DNA of 64,000 bases from an uncultured Kordiimonas sp. (GTDB taxonomy: Bacteria; Pseudomonadota; Alphaproteobacteria; Sphingomonadales; Kordiimonadaceae): the NCBI GenBank assembly GCA_947500295.1, contig CANMRM010000002.1, positions 372,001-436,000 of the forward strand. The letters are read 5' to 3'. The notes beneath the pieces were generated by a model, which saw nothing but the letters and a program-made list of their open reading frames with translations, had not been told where the DNA came from and ran no database searches. Numbering within the stretch: the first letter of the stretch is position 1; every line of letters starts with the position of its first letter. Positions 27,138 to 35,939 of this stretch are shown here, one piece after another. The position numbers and the translations under genes were made by a program.

Positions 27138-28721
27138 CTAGTAGACTTCTTCTTTGGTCCGCAGGAACCGTAACGACGGGAAGTCTTCCTTGGCTTTGTC
27201 GAGGTGCCAATTGTTACGCGCGAGATATACAGGTGCTCCTGCATGATCGGTTGCCATAGAGGCCCGGTTCTGGTCTGTGAAAGCCTTGACCTCCCGGGCG
27301 TCGCCCTCGATCCATTCTGCCGTCATTAGAGTGGTGGGTTCAAATTTGCAGGGAACCTGGTATTCGGTGCGAATGCGGTCTGAAAGCACATCAAACTGCA
27401 GAGGACCCACAACGCCCACAACCCAATCACTGCCCAAATACGGCTTGAATACACGCGCAGCACCCTCTTCCGCCAATTGCTCCAGAGCACGGCCGAGGTG
27501 CTTCGCCTTCATCGGGTCTTCAGCACGCACCTTTTGCAGGATTTCGGGCGCAAAGGATGGCACACCCGTGAAGCGGACCACTTCACCTTCTGTAAGTGTG
27601 TCTCCGATGCGCAGGTTTCCATGGTTGGGAAGGCCCATGATGTCGCCAGCAAACGCTTCTTCAGCCACTTCGCGGTCCTGAGCAAGAAACAGTTGCGCAT
27701 TGTGGATGGCCATTGTCTTGCCACTACGCACATGACGCAGTTTCATGCCCTTTCTGAATTTTCCTGAAACCAGCCGCAGAAATGCAATACGGTCCCTGTG
27801 TTTGGGGTCCATGTTCGCCTGAATTTTAAAAACAAACCCGGAGACTTTGTCTTCCATGGGGTCGACTGAACGCTCCAGAGCCTTTCCCGGCCTTGGTTTG
27901 GGTGCAAACTCCCCTACGCCCTTCAGAAGTTCCTGAACACCAAAATTATTGATAGCCGACCCGAAAAACACGGGTGTTTGTGTGCCCTCAAGGTAAGCCT
28001 GCAGATCAAACTCCGGGCAAAGCTCCCGAACCATTTCCACATCTTCACGCAACTTGGCTACGGCATGGTCAGGCAGCAACTCGTCCAGTTTGGGGTCGTC
28101 CAGACCACTACACTTGATGCCCTCAGCGAGTTGGTCTCCCTTGCTGCGACCAAATAAAATAAGCTGATCCAGAATCAGATCATAGCACCCGAGAAAATCC
28201 CGACCCATGCCAATGGGCCAGCTGGCGGGTGATACATCAAGCGCCAGGGTTTGCTCTACTTCATCAAGAAGCTCAAAAGGATCTTTCGCCTCCCGGTCCA
28301 TTTTGTTGATGAAGGTTGTGATGGGCATGTCGCGCAGACGACACACTTCAAACAGTTTGCGCGTTTGCGTCTCGATACCCTTGGCTGCGTCCAGCACCAT
28401 AACGGCACTATCCACCGCGGAAAGCGTACGATAGGTGTCTTCCGAAAAGTCTTCGTGGCCTGGGGTGTCCAGAAGGTTGAACGTATGGCCTTCATAATCG
28501 AATGTCATTACAGACGACGCAACGGAGATACCGCGTTCCTGCTCCACTTTCATCCAGTCAGACCGGGCGCGCCGACGTTCGCCGCGCGCCTTGACCTCAC
28601 CCGCCGCCTGAATGGCACCGCCAAAAAGCAGGAGCTTTTCCGTCAGTGTGGTCTTACCCGCATCGGGATGAGAGATGATCGCAAAAGTGCGTCTTTTTTC
28701 GATTTCCTGATCAAAGGCCAT
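27138..28721 (-). CDS. prfC: Peptide chain release factor 3
   Basis: RF3 is the GTPase that recycles RF1 and RF2 after termination. From the ATG at 28721 the protein is 527 residues (the longer frame to 28853 has no matching homology). The G domain begins EKRRTFAIISHPDAGKTTLTEKLL (P-loop), with DTPGHEDFSEDTYR (G3) and NKMD (G4). The later domains include the RF3-typical GEFAPKPRPG region and the FEPTTLMTAEWIEG C-terminal part. Confidence 0.95.
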   Translation of the reverse strand: MAFDQEIEKRRTFAIISHPDAGKTTLTEKLLLFGGAIQAAGEVKARGERRRARSDWMKVEQERGISVASSVMTFDYEGHTFNLLDTPGHEDFSEDTYRTLSAVDSAVMVLDAAKGIETQTRKLFEVCRLRDMPITTFINKMDREAKDPFELLDEVEQTLALDVSPASWPIGMGRDFLGCYDLILDQLILFGRSKGDQLAEGIKCSGLDDPKLDELLPDHAVAKLREDVEMVRELCPEFDLQAYLEGTQTPVFFGSAINNFGVQELLKGVGEFAPKPRPGKALERSVDPMEDKVSGFVFKIQANMDPKHRDRIAFLRLVSGKFRKGMKLRHVRSGKTMAIHNAQLFLAQDREVAEEAFAGDIMGLPNHGNLRIGDTLTEGEVVRFTGVPSFAPEILQKVRAEDPMKAKHLGRALEQLAEEGAARVFKPYLGSDWVVGVVGPLQFDVLSDRIRTEYQVPCKFEPTTLMTAEWIEGDAREVKAFTDQNRASMATDHAGAPVYLARNNWHLDKAKEDFPSLRFLRTKEEVY

Positions 28722-28824
28722 TAATTCGTCCAGACATGGCGGCCCGGATGCAAACCCGGCACAAAATTGCCCGCGCACCCTAGCGATTTCACCGCTGGAT
28801 GAAAGTAAAAAGTGGAGAGCAGAC

Positions 28825-28862
28825 AAAAAATGGGCCGAAGCTGAATGGTTCAACTTCGGCCC
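28825..28862 (-). terminator. Rho-independent terminator on the minus strand
   Basis: A stem GGGCCGAAG/CTTCGGCCC with an inner TGAA/TTCA pairing is followed on the minus strand by A then TTTTTT. It stands 216 bp beyond the stop of the 4-TM gene at 29079 and 104 bp before prfC. It ends either that transcript, with a long 3' UTR, or a separate small RNA. Confidence 0.85.
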
Positions 28863-29078
28863 GCTGTATCATGTCTGCCTGCCCCGAAGTGACTGAAGGG
28901 GGAGGTGGGGGAGGGTCAGCTCCAGCGCAAACAGACAGATGCAATTGCGTCGTTCATGACCTGTATATGGTCGGTTCAGCGGAAGCTTCAAGACTAAATC
29001 AGGATTAATTCAGTCAAGAATATCTAACGCCATGCAATAGCTACATAATTCTGGGTGCGACAAACGCGCACACCAAAG
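28863..29078 (-). ncRNA. Candidate small RNA or long 3' UTR with C-rich anti-SD tract
   Basis: This 216-bp stretch has no credible gene. On the minus strand it carries CCCTCCCCCACCTCCCCCT (28915-28897), an anti-Shine-Dalgarno-like C-rich tract of the sort found in loops of alphaproteobacterial sRNAs, and ends in the terminator at 28825-28862. A possible -35 TTGACT stands at 29017-29012, with only a poor -10 behind it. An sRNA of about 130-170 nt is a reasonable guess, but a 3' UTR of the gene upstream is the simpler alternative. Confidence 0.3.
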
Positions 29079-29540
29079 CTAGATGGTGTCTTGATCCCGG
29101 ACGGTTGCCTTGCCCTCCCCACCATATCGGGTACACATGTATCCAATCATCAATCCGATAATCGCACCCTCAAAAACAAACCAGAAAGGTGAAGCCAGAT
29201 TGCCTGATGTGTCGAACATCACAGTCATAAAGGCCTTCAGTTCGTCGTAAATAAATAGGGTCAGCACAAAGTTAAGCCATGCACCAACGATTGGAGCACG
29301 AAACCACCAGGGCATCGGCAATTTCAGAACCGGATGATAGGTGAAGACCCCGTAAACACCGATTATCGCGCCGAATGTCGTATACCACAGCAATATTGCC
29401 CAGCGGAACATGGGTTGAGCGTCCGGTACAATTGATGGCACGATGACAAAACCCAGAAGGCCGACAACAAATCCAATCGCCTTTCCGATACCGATCCTTG
29501 TGACCATCGAAGGGCGTTGAAGTGCATTTTCCAAGCTCAT
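29079..29540 (-). CDS. Small four-helix membrane protein, unknown function
   Basis: The 153-residue protein has four hydrophobic segments (about 15-35, 45-70, 82-105 and 120-140), with short loops, and a polar C-terminus (GGEGKATVRDQDTI). I do not recognise the family. GGGGAT precedes the ATG. The gap upstream holds strong hairpins and an 18-bp palindrome, which would make the mRNA leader about 180 nt. This organisation suggests leader-based or repressor control, but the signal is unknown. Confidence 0.6.
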   Translation of the reverse strand: MSLENALQRPSMVTRIGIGKAIGFVVGLLGFVIVPSIVPDAQPMFRWAILLWYTTFGAIIGVYGVFTYHPVLKLPMPWWFRAPIVGAWLNFVLTLFIYDELKAFMTVMFDTSGNLASPFWFVFEGAIIGLMIGYMCTRYGGEGKATVRDQDTI

Positions 29541-29721
29541 GGCTTATCCCCAAATAAACCGGCCTACCCCTAAACAGGCGTTACCATTAAACGCCTTATC
29601 GAGAAGTGGGTGGGCGACGGACCCGCGCTAGCTCGCGAACTAGGGATTCCGATGCGCCAGTGCGGGGCTCTGTGCACCCCCGCCGCCCACTATCGTCGAT
29701 AACGGACAGTGCAGCCTAGTG
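29541..29721 (-). other. Structured leader region of the 4-TM gene
   Basis: On the minus strand, two structures precede the gene: an outer stem GTGGGCGGCGG (about 29697-29687) with CCGTCGCCCACCCAC (about 29619-29605), with inner GC-rich pairs, and a second hairpin AGGCGTT/AACGCCT at 29576-29596. No ORF is present. I cannot match it to SRP RNA, 6S RNA, tRNA or a named riboswitch. It could be a leader element or an sRNA. Confidence 0.35.
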
Positions 29722-29739
29722 ATTTGACAATAGTCAAAT
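29722..29739. promoter_or_regulatory. 18-bp palindrome, possible operator
   Basis: ATTTGAC and GTCAAAT arms flank AATA, a perfect inverted repeat. It lies upstream of the structured leader of the 4-TM gene and 64 bp past the DPP gene. On the minus strand it overlaps a TTGACT that could be a -35. Confidence 0.45.
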
Positions 29740-29754
29740 GACCAAAAAACCTAT

Positions 29755-29781
29755 AAAAAAAGGCGCCAAAAAAGCGCCTTT
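29755..29781 (-). terminator. Rho-independent terminator of the DPP-IV-like gene
   Basis: AAAGGCGC and GCGCCTTT pair around a loop of seven bases, and on the minus strand the stem runs into TTTTTTT. It begins 22 bp past the stop of the peptidase gene. Confidence 0.85.
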
Positions 29782-29802
29782 CTTCATATATCTTCCGCTT
29801 TG

Positions 29803-31998
29803 CTACTTCAGGGTGCGATCAAAGAAATTAAGCGCCTGATTCCAAAGATGAGACCTTGTTTTTGAGCCGCGAATACCATGCTTCTTGCCTGGGTATGTCA
29901 TCAGTTCAAATCGTTTGCCTTTATTCTGCAAAACCGACAGCAATTTTACGGTGTGGTCAAAAAACACATTGTCGTCCGCCATACCGTGAATGAGCAAGAG
30001 CTCACCCTTGAACCCGTCCACATATTTGAACACGCTTGTGTCGGCATATACGTCTCCGGGTGCATCCGGGTGACCCAGATATCGTTCCGTGTAGGCGGTA
30101 TCGTAGAGGCGCCAATCAGTCACAGGCGATACGGAAACGCCGGCCTTGAAGACATCTGGTTCCTTGAACATGCTCATCAGCGTCATGTAGCCACCATATG
30201 ACCACCCCCAAGTGCCGATGTTGTCGCCATCAACAAATGGCAAGGTTTTGAGATACTCGGCACCCGATACCTGATCCCGAACCTCAACGGTTCCCATCGC
30301 ATTTTTTACATGCCCTTCAAACGCAAGTCCGCGGTTCCACATACCTCGATTGTCAAGCACCATCACCACATATCCGTGACGTGCCAGAATATCGTTAAAG
30401 TTCACAAGCCACTGATTGCGCACGCGCTGGCCATGCGGCCCACCATAAGGGGCGAGTATTGCAGGATACCGCCTGCCCTCTTCCATCACCGGGGGTGTAT
30501 ACATGCGGTAATAAAGCGGTGTGCCATCCTCGGCATCTATAGTGCCAAACGACTGCTGTGCAGCGCCCTCAACATAAGGAAAATAAGGATGATCTTCATC
30601 CAGTGAATTGGCCAACACTGTCGACTTCAGGCTGCCGTCAGCGAGGCTCTTGATTGTCACTTGAGGTGGCTGTTCCGGATTGGAAAAATTATCAATATAG
30701 ACATCGGAGCCAACGGTAACACTGTGCCAGCCGCGTTCCTGGCTAACCCGGGTTATCTCGCCGCCAGCCAGTGACACAGAATAAAGGTGCTGCTCAATTG
30801 GCGTGTCCATGAAGCCCGAGAAGTACACAACGCCGTTTTCTTCATCGATCTTCTTGATTTCATTCACCACCCAATCACCGGATGTCAATGCGGTAACAGC
30901 GCCTGTCGACATATCATACCGGACAATATGCTTGAAACCGGTGCGCTCGCTTGTGCGGATCATGGTGCCGTCTTTCAAAAACCGCATATTCTTGTCCAGA
31001 TTGATCCAGACGTCAGAGCTTTCCGTGTCAAATACGCGGCTGTCGCCGCCAGTGTCCGCCATCAGAATATCAAGGCGTGTTTGCTCCCGGTTCAGGCGCT
31101 GTAAAGCAATTTGCTTGCTGTCCGGTGACCAGTTGACCCGCGCCAGATAAATATCGTCTTCAGGTCCCAAATCAACCCAGGACACTGATTGGTCAGCAAC
31201 GGTTGTGATGCCCAGGCGTACCAGGACGTTTGGGCTCCCTGCCTCCGGATATCGCTGTTTCAGCGTCACAACGCCACCATCAGGCTGCACCTCGTATCGA
31301 TCCTTGATCAGCACCCGGCTTTCGTCAAATTGCTCAAAAGCCACACGGGTTTCATCGGGCGACCACCAATAGCCGGTAAATCGGCTGAGTTCTTCCTGAG
31401 CGACAAATTCTGCCATTCCGTTTGCAATCGTGTCGGTCGAGCCACTGGTCAGTTTTGTCTCAGCGCCGCTTTCAATATTTACAGCGTACAATTCCCGATC
31501 ACGCACAAACGACACATATGTGCCACCAGGGCTGAATTTGATGTCGGTTTCATAGGCGGGCGTATCGGTCAACCGCTTCACATCGCCACCCAACGGCAGC
31601 ACATAGACATCGCCGCTGATCGGGAACAACAGGGTGCTACTGTCTGCAGACCAGAAATAGCTGACTATGCCGGTCTTTCCCGTGATCGCCCGATTGCGCT
31701 CGCGCCTCGCCTTTTCCTCTTCGCTCAGGACCTCTACGCCGCCTTCAAGCAAGCTACTCGAATCAACTAAGAGACTCGATTCGCCTGATTCGATGTCAAA
31801 TTCCCAGAGATCGAGTTGAGCCGCGTTGTTTGCCTTGCCGCGCAGGAACGTAATACGCTTGCCATTCGGCGCCATCTGCAGGCCCTGCACGCTGGCTCCA
31901 TTGATATTCGGGCTGCCTTCCAGGCGCTCAATGGTGAAATCGTCAGCTGCGACGGGCAGCGTCAGCATCATGGCAACGGCCATGCTGTATTTGATCAT
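29803..31998 (-). CDS. Dipeptidyl peptidase IV-like S9 serine peptidase
   Basis: The 731-residue protein has a signal peptide (MIKYSMAVAMMLTLPVAAD), an N-terminal beta-propeller of the DPP-IV type (about 40-460; the double-Glu-like loop is in AEFVAQEELSRFTGYWWSPDE) and a C-terminal hydrolase domain with the nucleophile in TWGWSYGGYM, the Asp in HGMADDNVFF and the His in PGKKHGIRG. It should release dipeptides from the N-termini of proline- or alanine-containing peptides in the periplasm or outside. GGGGACAA precedes the start. It stands alone, upstream of the palindrome at 29722. Confidence 0.9.
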   Translation of the reverse strand: MIKYSMAVAMMLTLPVAADDFTIERLEGSPNINGASVQGLQMAPNGKRITFLRGKANNAAQLDLWEFDIESGESSLLVDSSSLLEGGVEVLSEEEKARRERNRAITGKTGIVSYFWSADSSTLLFPISGDVYVLPLGGDVKRLTDTPAYETDIKFSPGGTYVSFVRDRELYAVNIESGAETKLTSGSTDTIANGMAEFVAQEELSRFTGYWWSPDETRVAFEQFDESRVLIKDRYEVQPDGGVVTLKQRYPEAGSPNVLVRLGITTVADQSVSWVDLGPEDDIYLARVNWSPDSKQIALQRLNREQTRLDILMADTGGDSRVFDTESSDVWINLDKNMRFLKDGTMIRTSERTGFKHIVRYDMSTGAVTALTSGDWVVNEIKKIDEENGVVYFSGFMDTPIEQHLYSVSLAGGEITRVSQERGWHSVTVGSDVYIDNFSNPEQPPQVTIKSLADGSLKSTVLANSLDEDHPYFPYVEGAAQQSFGTIDAEDGTPLYYRMYTPPVMEEGRRYPAILAPYGGPHGQRVRNQWLVNFNDILARHGYVVMVLDNRGMWNRGLAFEGHVKNAMGTVEVRDQVSGAEYLKTLPFVDGDNIGTWGWSYGGYMTLMSMFKEPDVFKAGVSVSPVTDWRLYDTAYTERYLGHPDAPGDVYADTSVFKYVDGFKGELLLIHGMADDNVFFDHTVKLLSVLQNKGKRFELMTYPGKKHGIRGSKTRSHLWNQALNFFDRTLK

Positions 31999-32082
31999 GA
32001 AATTGTCCCCACTCAGACTTTTTACTGTGACTGGTTACTGTTCTAACCTGAAAATGGCCGCTGGCAAGCCTTATCGGCTGTT

Positions 32083-32616
32083 TCAAAAAGGGTTGATCGT
32101 ATAGCCATGCTGCTGCAGCAACGCATGTGCAGTCATTGCGGAAACGGCCATTTCTACGCCCGGCAACAAATCATCTATGCCAACATCCTGATAGGTAGCA
32201 GACTGGCCACAAACGACAAAACGAACACCATTTTCCTGGAGAATCCGGATCATTTCAGCATTGGGGTTAGATCCGCCGTAGCGTTGTTCGTTCGTCAGAT
32301 CCAGCACTGCTGAACCGTGAACCACAACGGCAAGTTCCATTTTTTTGGGATCAACCCCGACAGCAGCATGCATATTCAGAAAACGCGCAGCGCTCTCGAA
32401 CTTGCGGTTCAGGTTTTGGTCGTTACCTCGCGCCGTCACGTCAAAAGCCACCTTGAAACTTGTGTCAGCCGACAGCTTGGCTGCGCCAGGCACAATGGCC
32501 ACCGGACCATAGTCCTTGATCAGCGGACCGGTTGAAAAATCAGACTCTGACGCGCTTCCCCCTATTGAAAGCAGGATGCAAGTGGCCATCGCCACGCCTA
32601 ATCGTCGTGAACCCAT
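32083..32616 (-). CDS. Secreted DsrE/DsrF-like protein
   Basis: The 177-residue protein has a signal peptide (ending about SIGGSA) and a DsrE-like domain: VAFDVTARGNDQNLNRKFESAARFLNMH, VVVHGSAVLDLT and RFVVCGQSATYQDV, where the Cys in VVCGQS is the expected position of a sulfur-carrying Cys in relatives. Function is uncertain. GGGAGG precedes the start. It lies 22 bp downstream of a TetR gene on the same strand, so the two are probably co-transcribed. Confidence 0.7.
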   Translation of the reverse strand: MGSRRLGVAMATCILLSIGGSASESDFSTGPLIKDYGPVAIVPGAAKLSADTSFKVAFDVTARGNDQNLNRKFESAARFLNMHAAVGVDPKKMELAVVVHGSAVLDLTNEQRYGGSNPNAEMIRILQENGVRFVVCGQSATYQDVGIDDLLPGVEMAVSAMTAHALLQQHGYTINPF

Positions 32617-32638
32617 AGTTACCTCCCTATTTGACTAT

Positions 32639-33295
32639 TTACTGCTTGTCGCACAAACGACGAAAACCAGCCGCGACAAAGGGCACCATACGTTCATAGG
32701 CCCCCACCATATCCTCGGATTTGGCGATACCGTCAGACAACTGATCAATCCGTCCCGTGTGGGCAAACGTCAACGTCAGTGCGCCTGACAAAAAATGATA
32801 GCACCAATAAAGGTCCGCCGGGTCTGCATTTGGCAACGCTTCCTTGAGTGCGTCGATAAACTTGCGCACAAGCGGGTCGAAGTATTTGGTCATGAGCTGC
32901 CCACCCCACTCGAAGGAGCTATTGACCTGCGCAACCAGTTCAAAATAGTGACGCCAGCCTTCATCTTCCTGATAACCATGGGCGAGCATAGGTTCCAGAA
33001 AGGCATTGATAATTGCCTCAACCGTCGGGCCGCCCTCGCCTGCTTCTGCTTTACAGCGCTCCAGCGCAGCGAGCCGAGTTTCATTAAGGACCTCTGCTCT
33101 GCGCAAAAGAACAGCGTCAAACAGACCACGTTTATTACCAAAGTGGTAGCTCGACAGCGCCAAGTCCACGCCTGCGTCTTCGGCCACCTTTCTCATGGAA
33201 ACCCCATCGAACCCATGCTTGGCAAACAGAGCCTCAGCAGCATCCAGGATACGGTCCTTGCGTTTTGTCTTAGATTTTGCGCTTTCGTCAGGCAC
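32639..33295 (-). CDS. TetR-family transcriptional regulator
   Basis: The 218-residue protein has an N-terminal TetR helix-turn-helix (RILDAAEALFAKHGFDGVSMRKVAEDAGVDLALSSYHFGNK) and a long helical ligand domain. The GTG start at 33295 has GAGGAG upstream. It is divergent from the TonB receptor gene, and two TTCAAC-N4-GTTGAA palindromes lie between, which are probable operators. The effector is unknown; the adjacent acid ligase and hydrolase suggest an organic acid or ester. Confidence 0.85.
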   Translation of the reverse strand: MPDESAKSKTKRKDRILDAAEALFAKHGFDGVSMRKVAEDAGVDLALSSYHFGNKRGLFDAVLLRRAEVLNETRLAALERCKAEAGEGGPTVEAIINAFLEPMLAHGYQEDEGWRHYFELVAQVNSSFEWGGQLMTKYFDPLVRKFIDALKEALPNADPADLYWCYHFLSGALTLTFAHTGRIDQLSDGIAKSEDMVGAYERMVPFVAAGFRRLCDKQ

Positions 33296-33365
33296 GGCAG
33301 CTCCTCGTTACTCCTTGATATTCTTAGCCAAAACCCGAGGTAGCGACAATGCAGAATTTCATTTT

Positions 33366-33381
33366 TTCAACGATCATTGAA
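33366..33381. promoter_or_regulatory. TetR operator candidate 1
   Basis: TTCAACGATCATTGAA has TTCAAC/TTGAA arms with one mismatch (A for G). It is 29 bp from the second, perfect copy, and lies 71 bp upstream of the TetR start. Confidence 0.5.
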
Positions 33382-33394
33382 TTTTTGATTGACT

Positions 33395-33410
33395 TTCAAC
33401 ATTTGTTGAA
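33395..33410. promoter_or_regulatory. TetR operator candidate 2
   Basis: TTCAACATTTGTTGAA is a perfect 16-bp inverted repeat. It lies 73 bp before the TonB receptor start and shares the arm sequence with the site at 33366, which suggests one regulator binds both. A further half-site ATTGAA is at 33415-33420. Confidence 0.6.
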
Positions 33411-33482
33411 TTTTATTGAAGGCGAAATAGGACCGTGTGCCGGAATGGGAGCCAGCGCACGTTCGACATCGGGGAGAAACTC

Positions 33483-35849
33483 ATGAATTCCATAAAATTG
33501 ATCCGCACAGCCCTCCTGTCTGGCGTGGCGGCAAGCACACTGATCATCGGCGAAACAGCCATAGCCCAGCAAGAAGGGCAATCAGTTTCACTTGAAGAAA
33601 TCACTGTTACAGCGCGACGCCGGAGCGAAAGTCTGCAGGACGTGCCAATTGCTGTAACTGCCCTAACCGGCCTTGAGCTGAACAAGCTGGGCGCAACGGA
33701 TATCACCTTCCTTGCACAAACAACGCCCAACACAACACTGGAAGTTTCCCGGGGTACCAATACCACTTTGACCGCTTTCATTCGCGGCGTGGGCCAGCAG
33801 GACCCGGTTGCCGGCTTCGAAGCTGGCGTCGGCATTTACATTGATGACGTCTACCTCAACCGTCCACAAGGTGGCGTGCTGGATATTTATGATGTTGAGC
33901 GCGTCGAAATCCTTCGGGGGCCGCAAGGCACACTTTATGGCCGCAACACCATTGGTGGCGCGATCAAGTATGTCACAAAACGGCTGGGTGACGATCCTTC
34001 GCTGCGCCTGCGCCTGAATGGCGGCACATACGGCCAGCATGACATCATCGCCACAGGTGAAACACCGATCAGCGACACAGTACGCGTGGGCGGATCTGTC
34101 GCTTACCTGCAACGCAATGGTTTTGGCGAAAACATTGAAACTGGCGCCGAGCACTACGACAAGGATATCCTTGCCTTCCGCGGAACGGTTGAATTCACGC
34201 CCTCGTCGGATCTGTTCATCCGCCTCACGGGTGATTATCTCGAAGACAACTCCAATGCCAAGTCAGGGCACCGGCTAATTCCGGGACTATTCTCCGGCGC
34301 ACCCGTGCTTAACGACGTGTACGACACGCGCGCGGGCATCGACGGCAAGAACGAAGCCGAGCAATATGGTGGTTCCGCACTGATCGAATATGAAGTGAAC
34401 GATAAAATCACGATTAAGAACATCCTCGCATACCGGGAAGACGAAAGCTTTCAGCAGATCGATTTTGACAGCCTTCCTGTTGCCGACGTGGATGTGCCCG
34501 TTCTCTACAAAAACGACCAATTCAGCGAAGAGTTCCAAATTCTTTATACGGATGACGCCGTGAGTGGCGTGTTCGGCTTCTATTATCTGGACGCAACCGC
34601 CTTCAATGAGTTTGACGTTGTTTTGGGCCAAACTGGCGATTTGATCGGCCTACCAGGGTTGAACGCTAATACGCTCGGTGATGTCGAAACAGAAACCTGG
34701 TCAATCTTTGGCGATTTCAGCATTGATCTGGACGCAGCGTTTGGCATGGACAGCAACCTGGAACTGAACATTGGCGGGCGATATACCGAAGATACCCGCA
34801 ACTCCACGATCCTGCGCCGGACCTTCATTGGCGGCAACTCGGAGACCTTTGGCGGCACAGCCACATTGATCGCCACTACCTCCGACTTTAACGGCGAGGA
34901 AAAATACACCGATTTCTCTCCTCGTGTGAGCCTGTCCTGGCAGCCGAACGAAGACCAGACACTGTACCTCTCCTACAGCGAAGGCTTCAAAGGTGGCAGC
35001 TTTGACCCGCGTGCTCAAAGCACGGCAGCACCTGATCTTAACAATGACGGCACCACATCCGAGGATGAAATTTTCGACTTTATTAATTTCGACCCAGAAG
35101 AAATCAAAACCTATGAAGGTGGCGTCAAATCATCGTGGGCGGACGGCCGGGTCAATACCAATCTCGCAGTCTTCTACAGTGACTATACGAATGTGCAGGT
35201 ACCGGGCTCCATTGGCGTGGACACGACAGGTGATGGGATCAACGACAGCTTCTCAGGCATCACAACCAACGCAGGCGCCGCTGACTTCTTCGGCGTAGAA
35301 TTCGAAGGCAGCGCTATCTTAGCCCAGGATGCCAATGTCGCGGGTGATAGCGTTGTAGCGGACTTCGCACTCGGCTGGATCGACGCAGAATATGATGAGT
35401 TCATCACGGCTGTTACTGACCCGGTTTCAGGCGAAACCTCTTTGCAGGATGTATCAGACGAACGTGTTATTCAAAACACGCCGGAGTGGAGCACCAACCT
35501 GCGTTTGTCCTACAACCGTCCAACCGACTTGTTCGGCGAAAGTGGCACGCTCACAATTCTGGGGGCCTGGTCCTACAAAAGCCTGACACACCAGTTCGAA
35601 GTGGCAAACCAGTTCCTTGATCAGCCCGGTTATTCACTGTTTGACGCCAGCATTGTCTGGATTTCTGATGACGGTCGATATGAAGTAGGTGTTCACGGCA
35701 AAAACCTGACCGACAAACAATACAAAGTCGCGGGCTACAACTTCGCCAACGCTGACGGCACAGCCTCAACGCTGGGGCTGGAAGGTATTGCCTCAGCGTT
35801 CTATGGCCCGCCGCTTACAGTAACAGCAACTGTAGGTCTACGTTTCTGA
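33483..35849 (+). CDS. TonB-dependent outer-membrane receptor
   Basis: The 788-residue protein has a signal peptide (ending AIAQ), a TonB box (EEITVTARRR), a plug domain (QDVPIAVTALTGLEL, ending in the FIRGVGQQDPVAGFE and VEILRGPQGTLYGRNTIGGAIKYVTKR signature) and a beta-barrel to the terminal aromatic F in TVGLRF. The class with this plug commonly handles hydrophobic or carbohydrate-like substrates. GGGGAG precedes the ATG at 33483. It heads a set with an acid ligase, a hydrolase and threonine ammonia-lyase. The substrate is unknown. Confidence 0.92.
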   Translation: MNSIKLIRTALLSGVAASTLIIGETAIAQQEGQSVSLEEITVTARRRSESLQDVPIAVTALTGLELNKLGATDITFLAQTTPNTTLEVSRGTNTTLTAFIRGVGQQDPVAGFEAGVGIYIDDVYLNRPQGGVLDIYDVERVEILRGPQGTLYGRNTIGGAIKYVTKRLGDDPSLRLRLNGGTYGQHDIIATGETPISDTVRVGGSVAYLQRNGFGENIETGAEHYDKDILAFRGTVEFTPSSDLFIRLTGDYLEDNSNAKSGHRLIPGLFSGAPVLNDVYDTRAGIDGKNEAEQYGGSALIEYEVNDKITIKNILAYREDESFQQIDFDSLPVADVDVPVLYKNDQFSEEFQILYTDDAVSGVFGFYYLDATAFNEFDVVLGQTGDLIGLPGLNANTLGDVETETWSIFGDFSIDLDAAFGMDSNLELNIGGRYTEDTRNSTILRRTFIGGNSETFGGTATLIATTSDFNGEEKYTDFSPRVSLSWQPNEDQTLYLSYSEGFKGGSFDPRAQSTAAPDLNNDGTTSEDEIFDFINFDPEEIKTYEGGVKSSWADGRVNTNLAVFYSDYTNVQVPGSIGVDTTGDGINDSFSGITTNAGAADFFGVEFEGSAILAQDANVAGDSVVADFALGWIDAEYDEFITAVTDPVSGETSLQDVSDERVIQNTPEWSTNLRLSYNRPTDLFGESGTLTILGAWSYKSLTHQFEVANQFLDQPGYSLFDASIVWISDDGRYEVGVHGKNLTDKQYKVAGYNFANADGTASTLGLEGIASAFYGPPLTVTATVGLRF

Positions 35850-35867
35850 TAGGGCTCGGCGCAGCCA

Positions 35868-35910
35868 GGCCGGAGGGGTCCGATAGCGGACACCCTTCCC
35901 CCCTCCGGCC
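35868..35910 (+). other. Strong intercistronic hairpin
   Basis: GGCCGGAGGG pairs with CCCTCCGGCC, and an inner GTCCG/CGGAC closes an ATAG loop. No T tract follows (ACCCCAGCGG), so it looks more like a 3'-end stabiliser or partial attenuator between the receptor gene and the ligase gene than a terminator. Confidence 0.75.
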
Positions 35911-35939
35911 ACCCCAGCGGATATCTTAAGGATGATCAA

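Noticed and set aside
28799-29008. Short open frame (69 codons) on the plus strand
   Set aside because: Low-complexity Gly-rich stretch crossing a terminator; no ribosome site.
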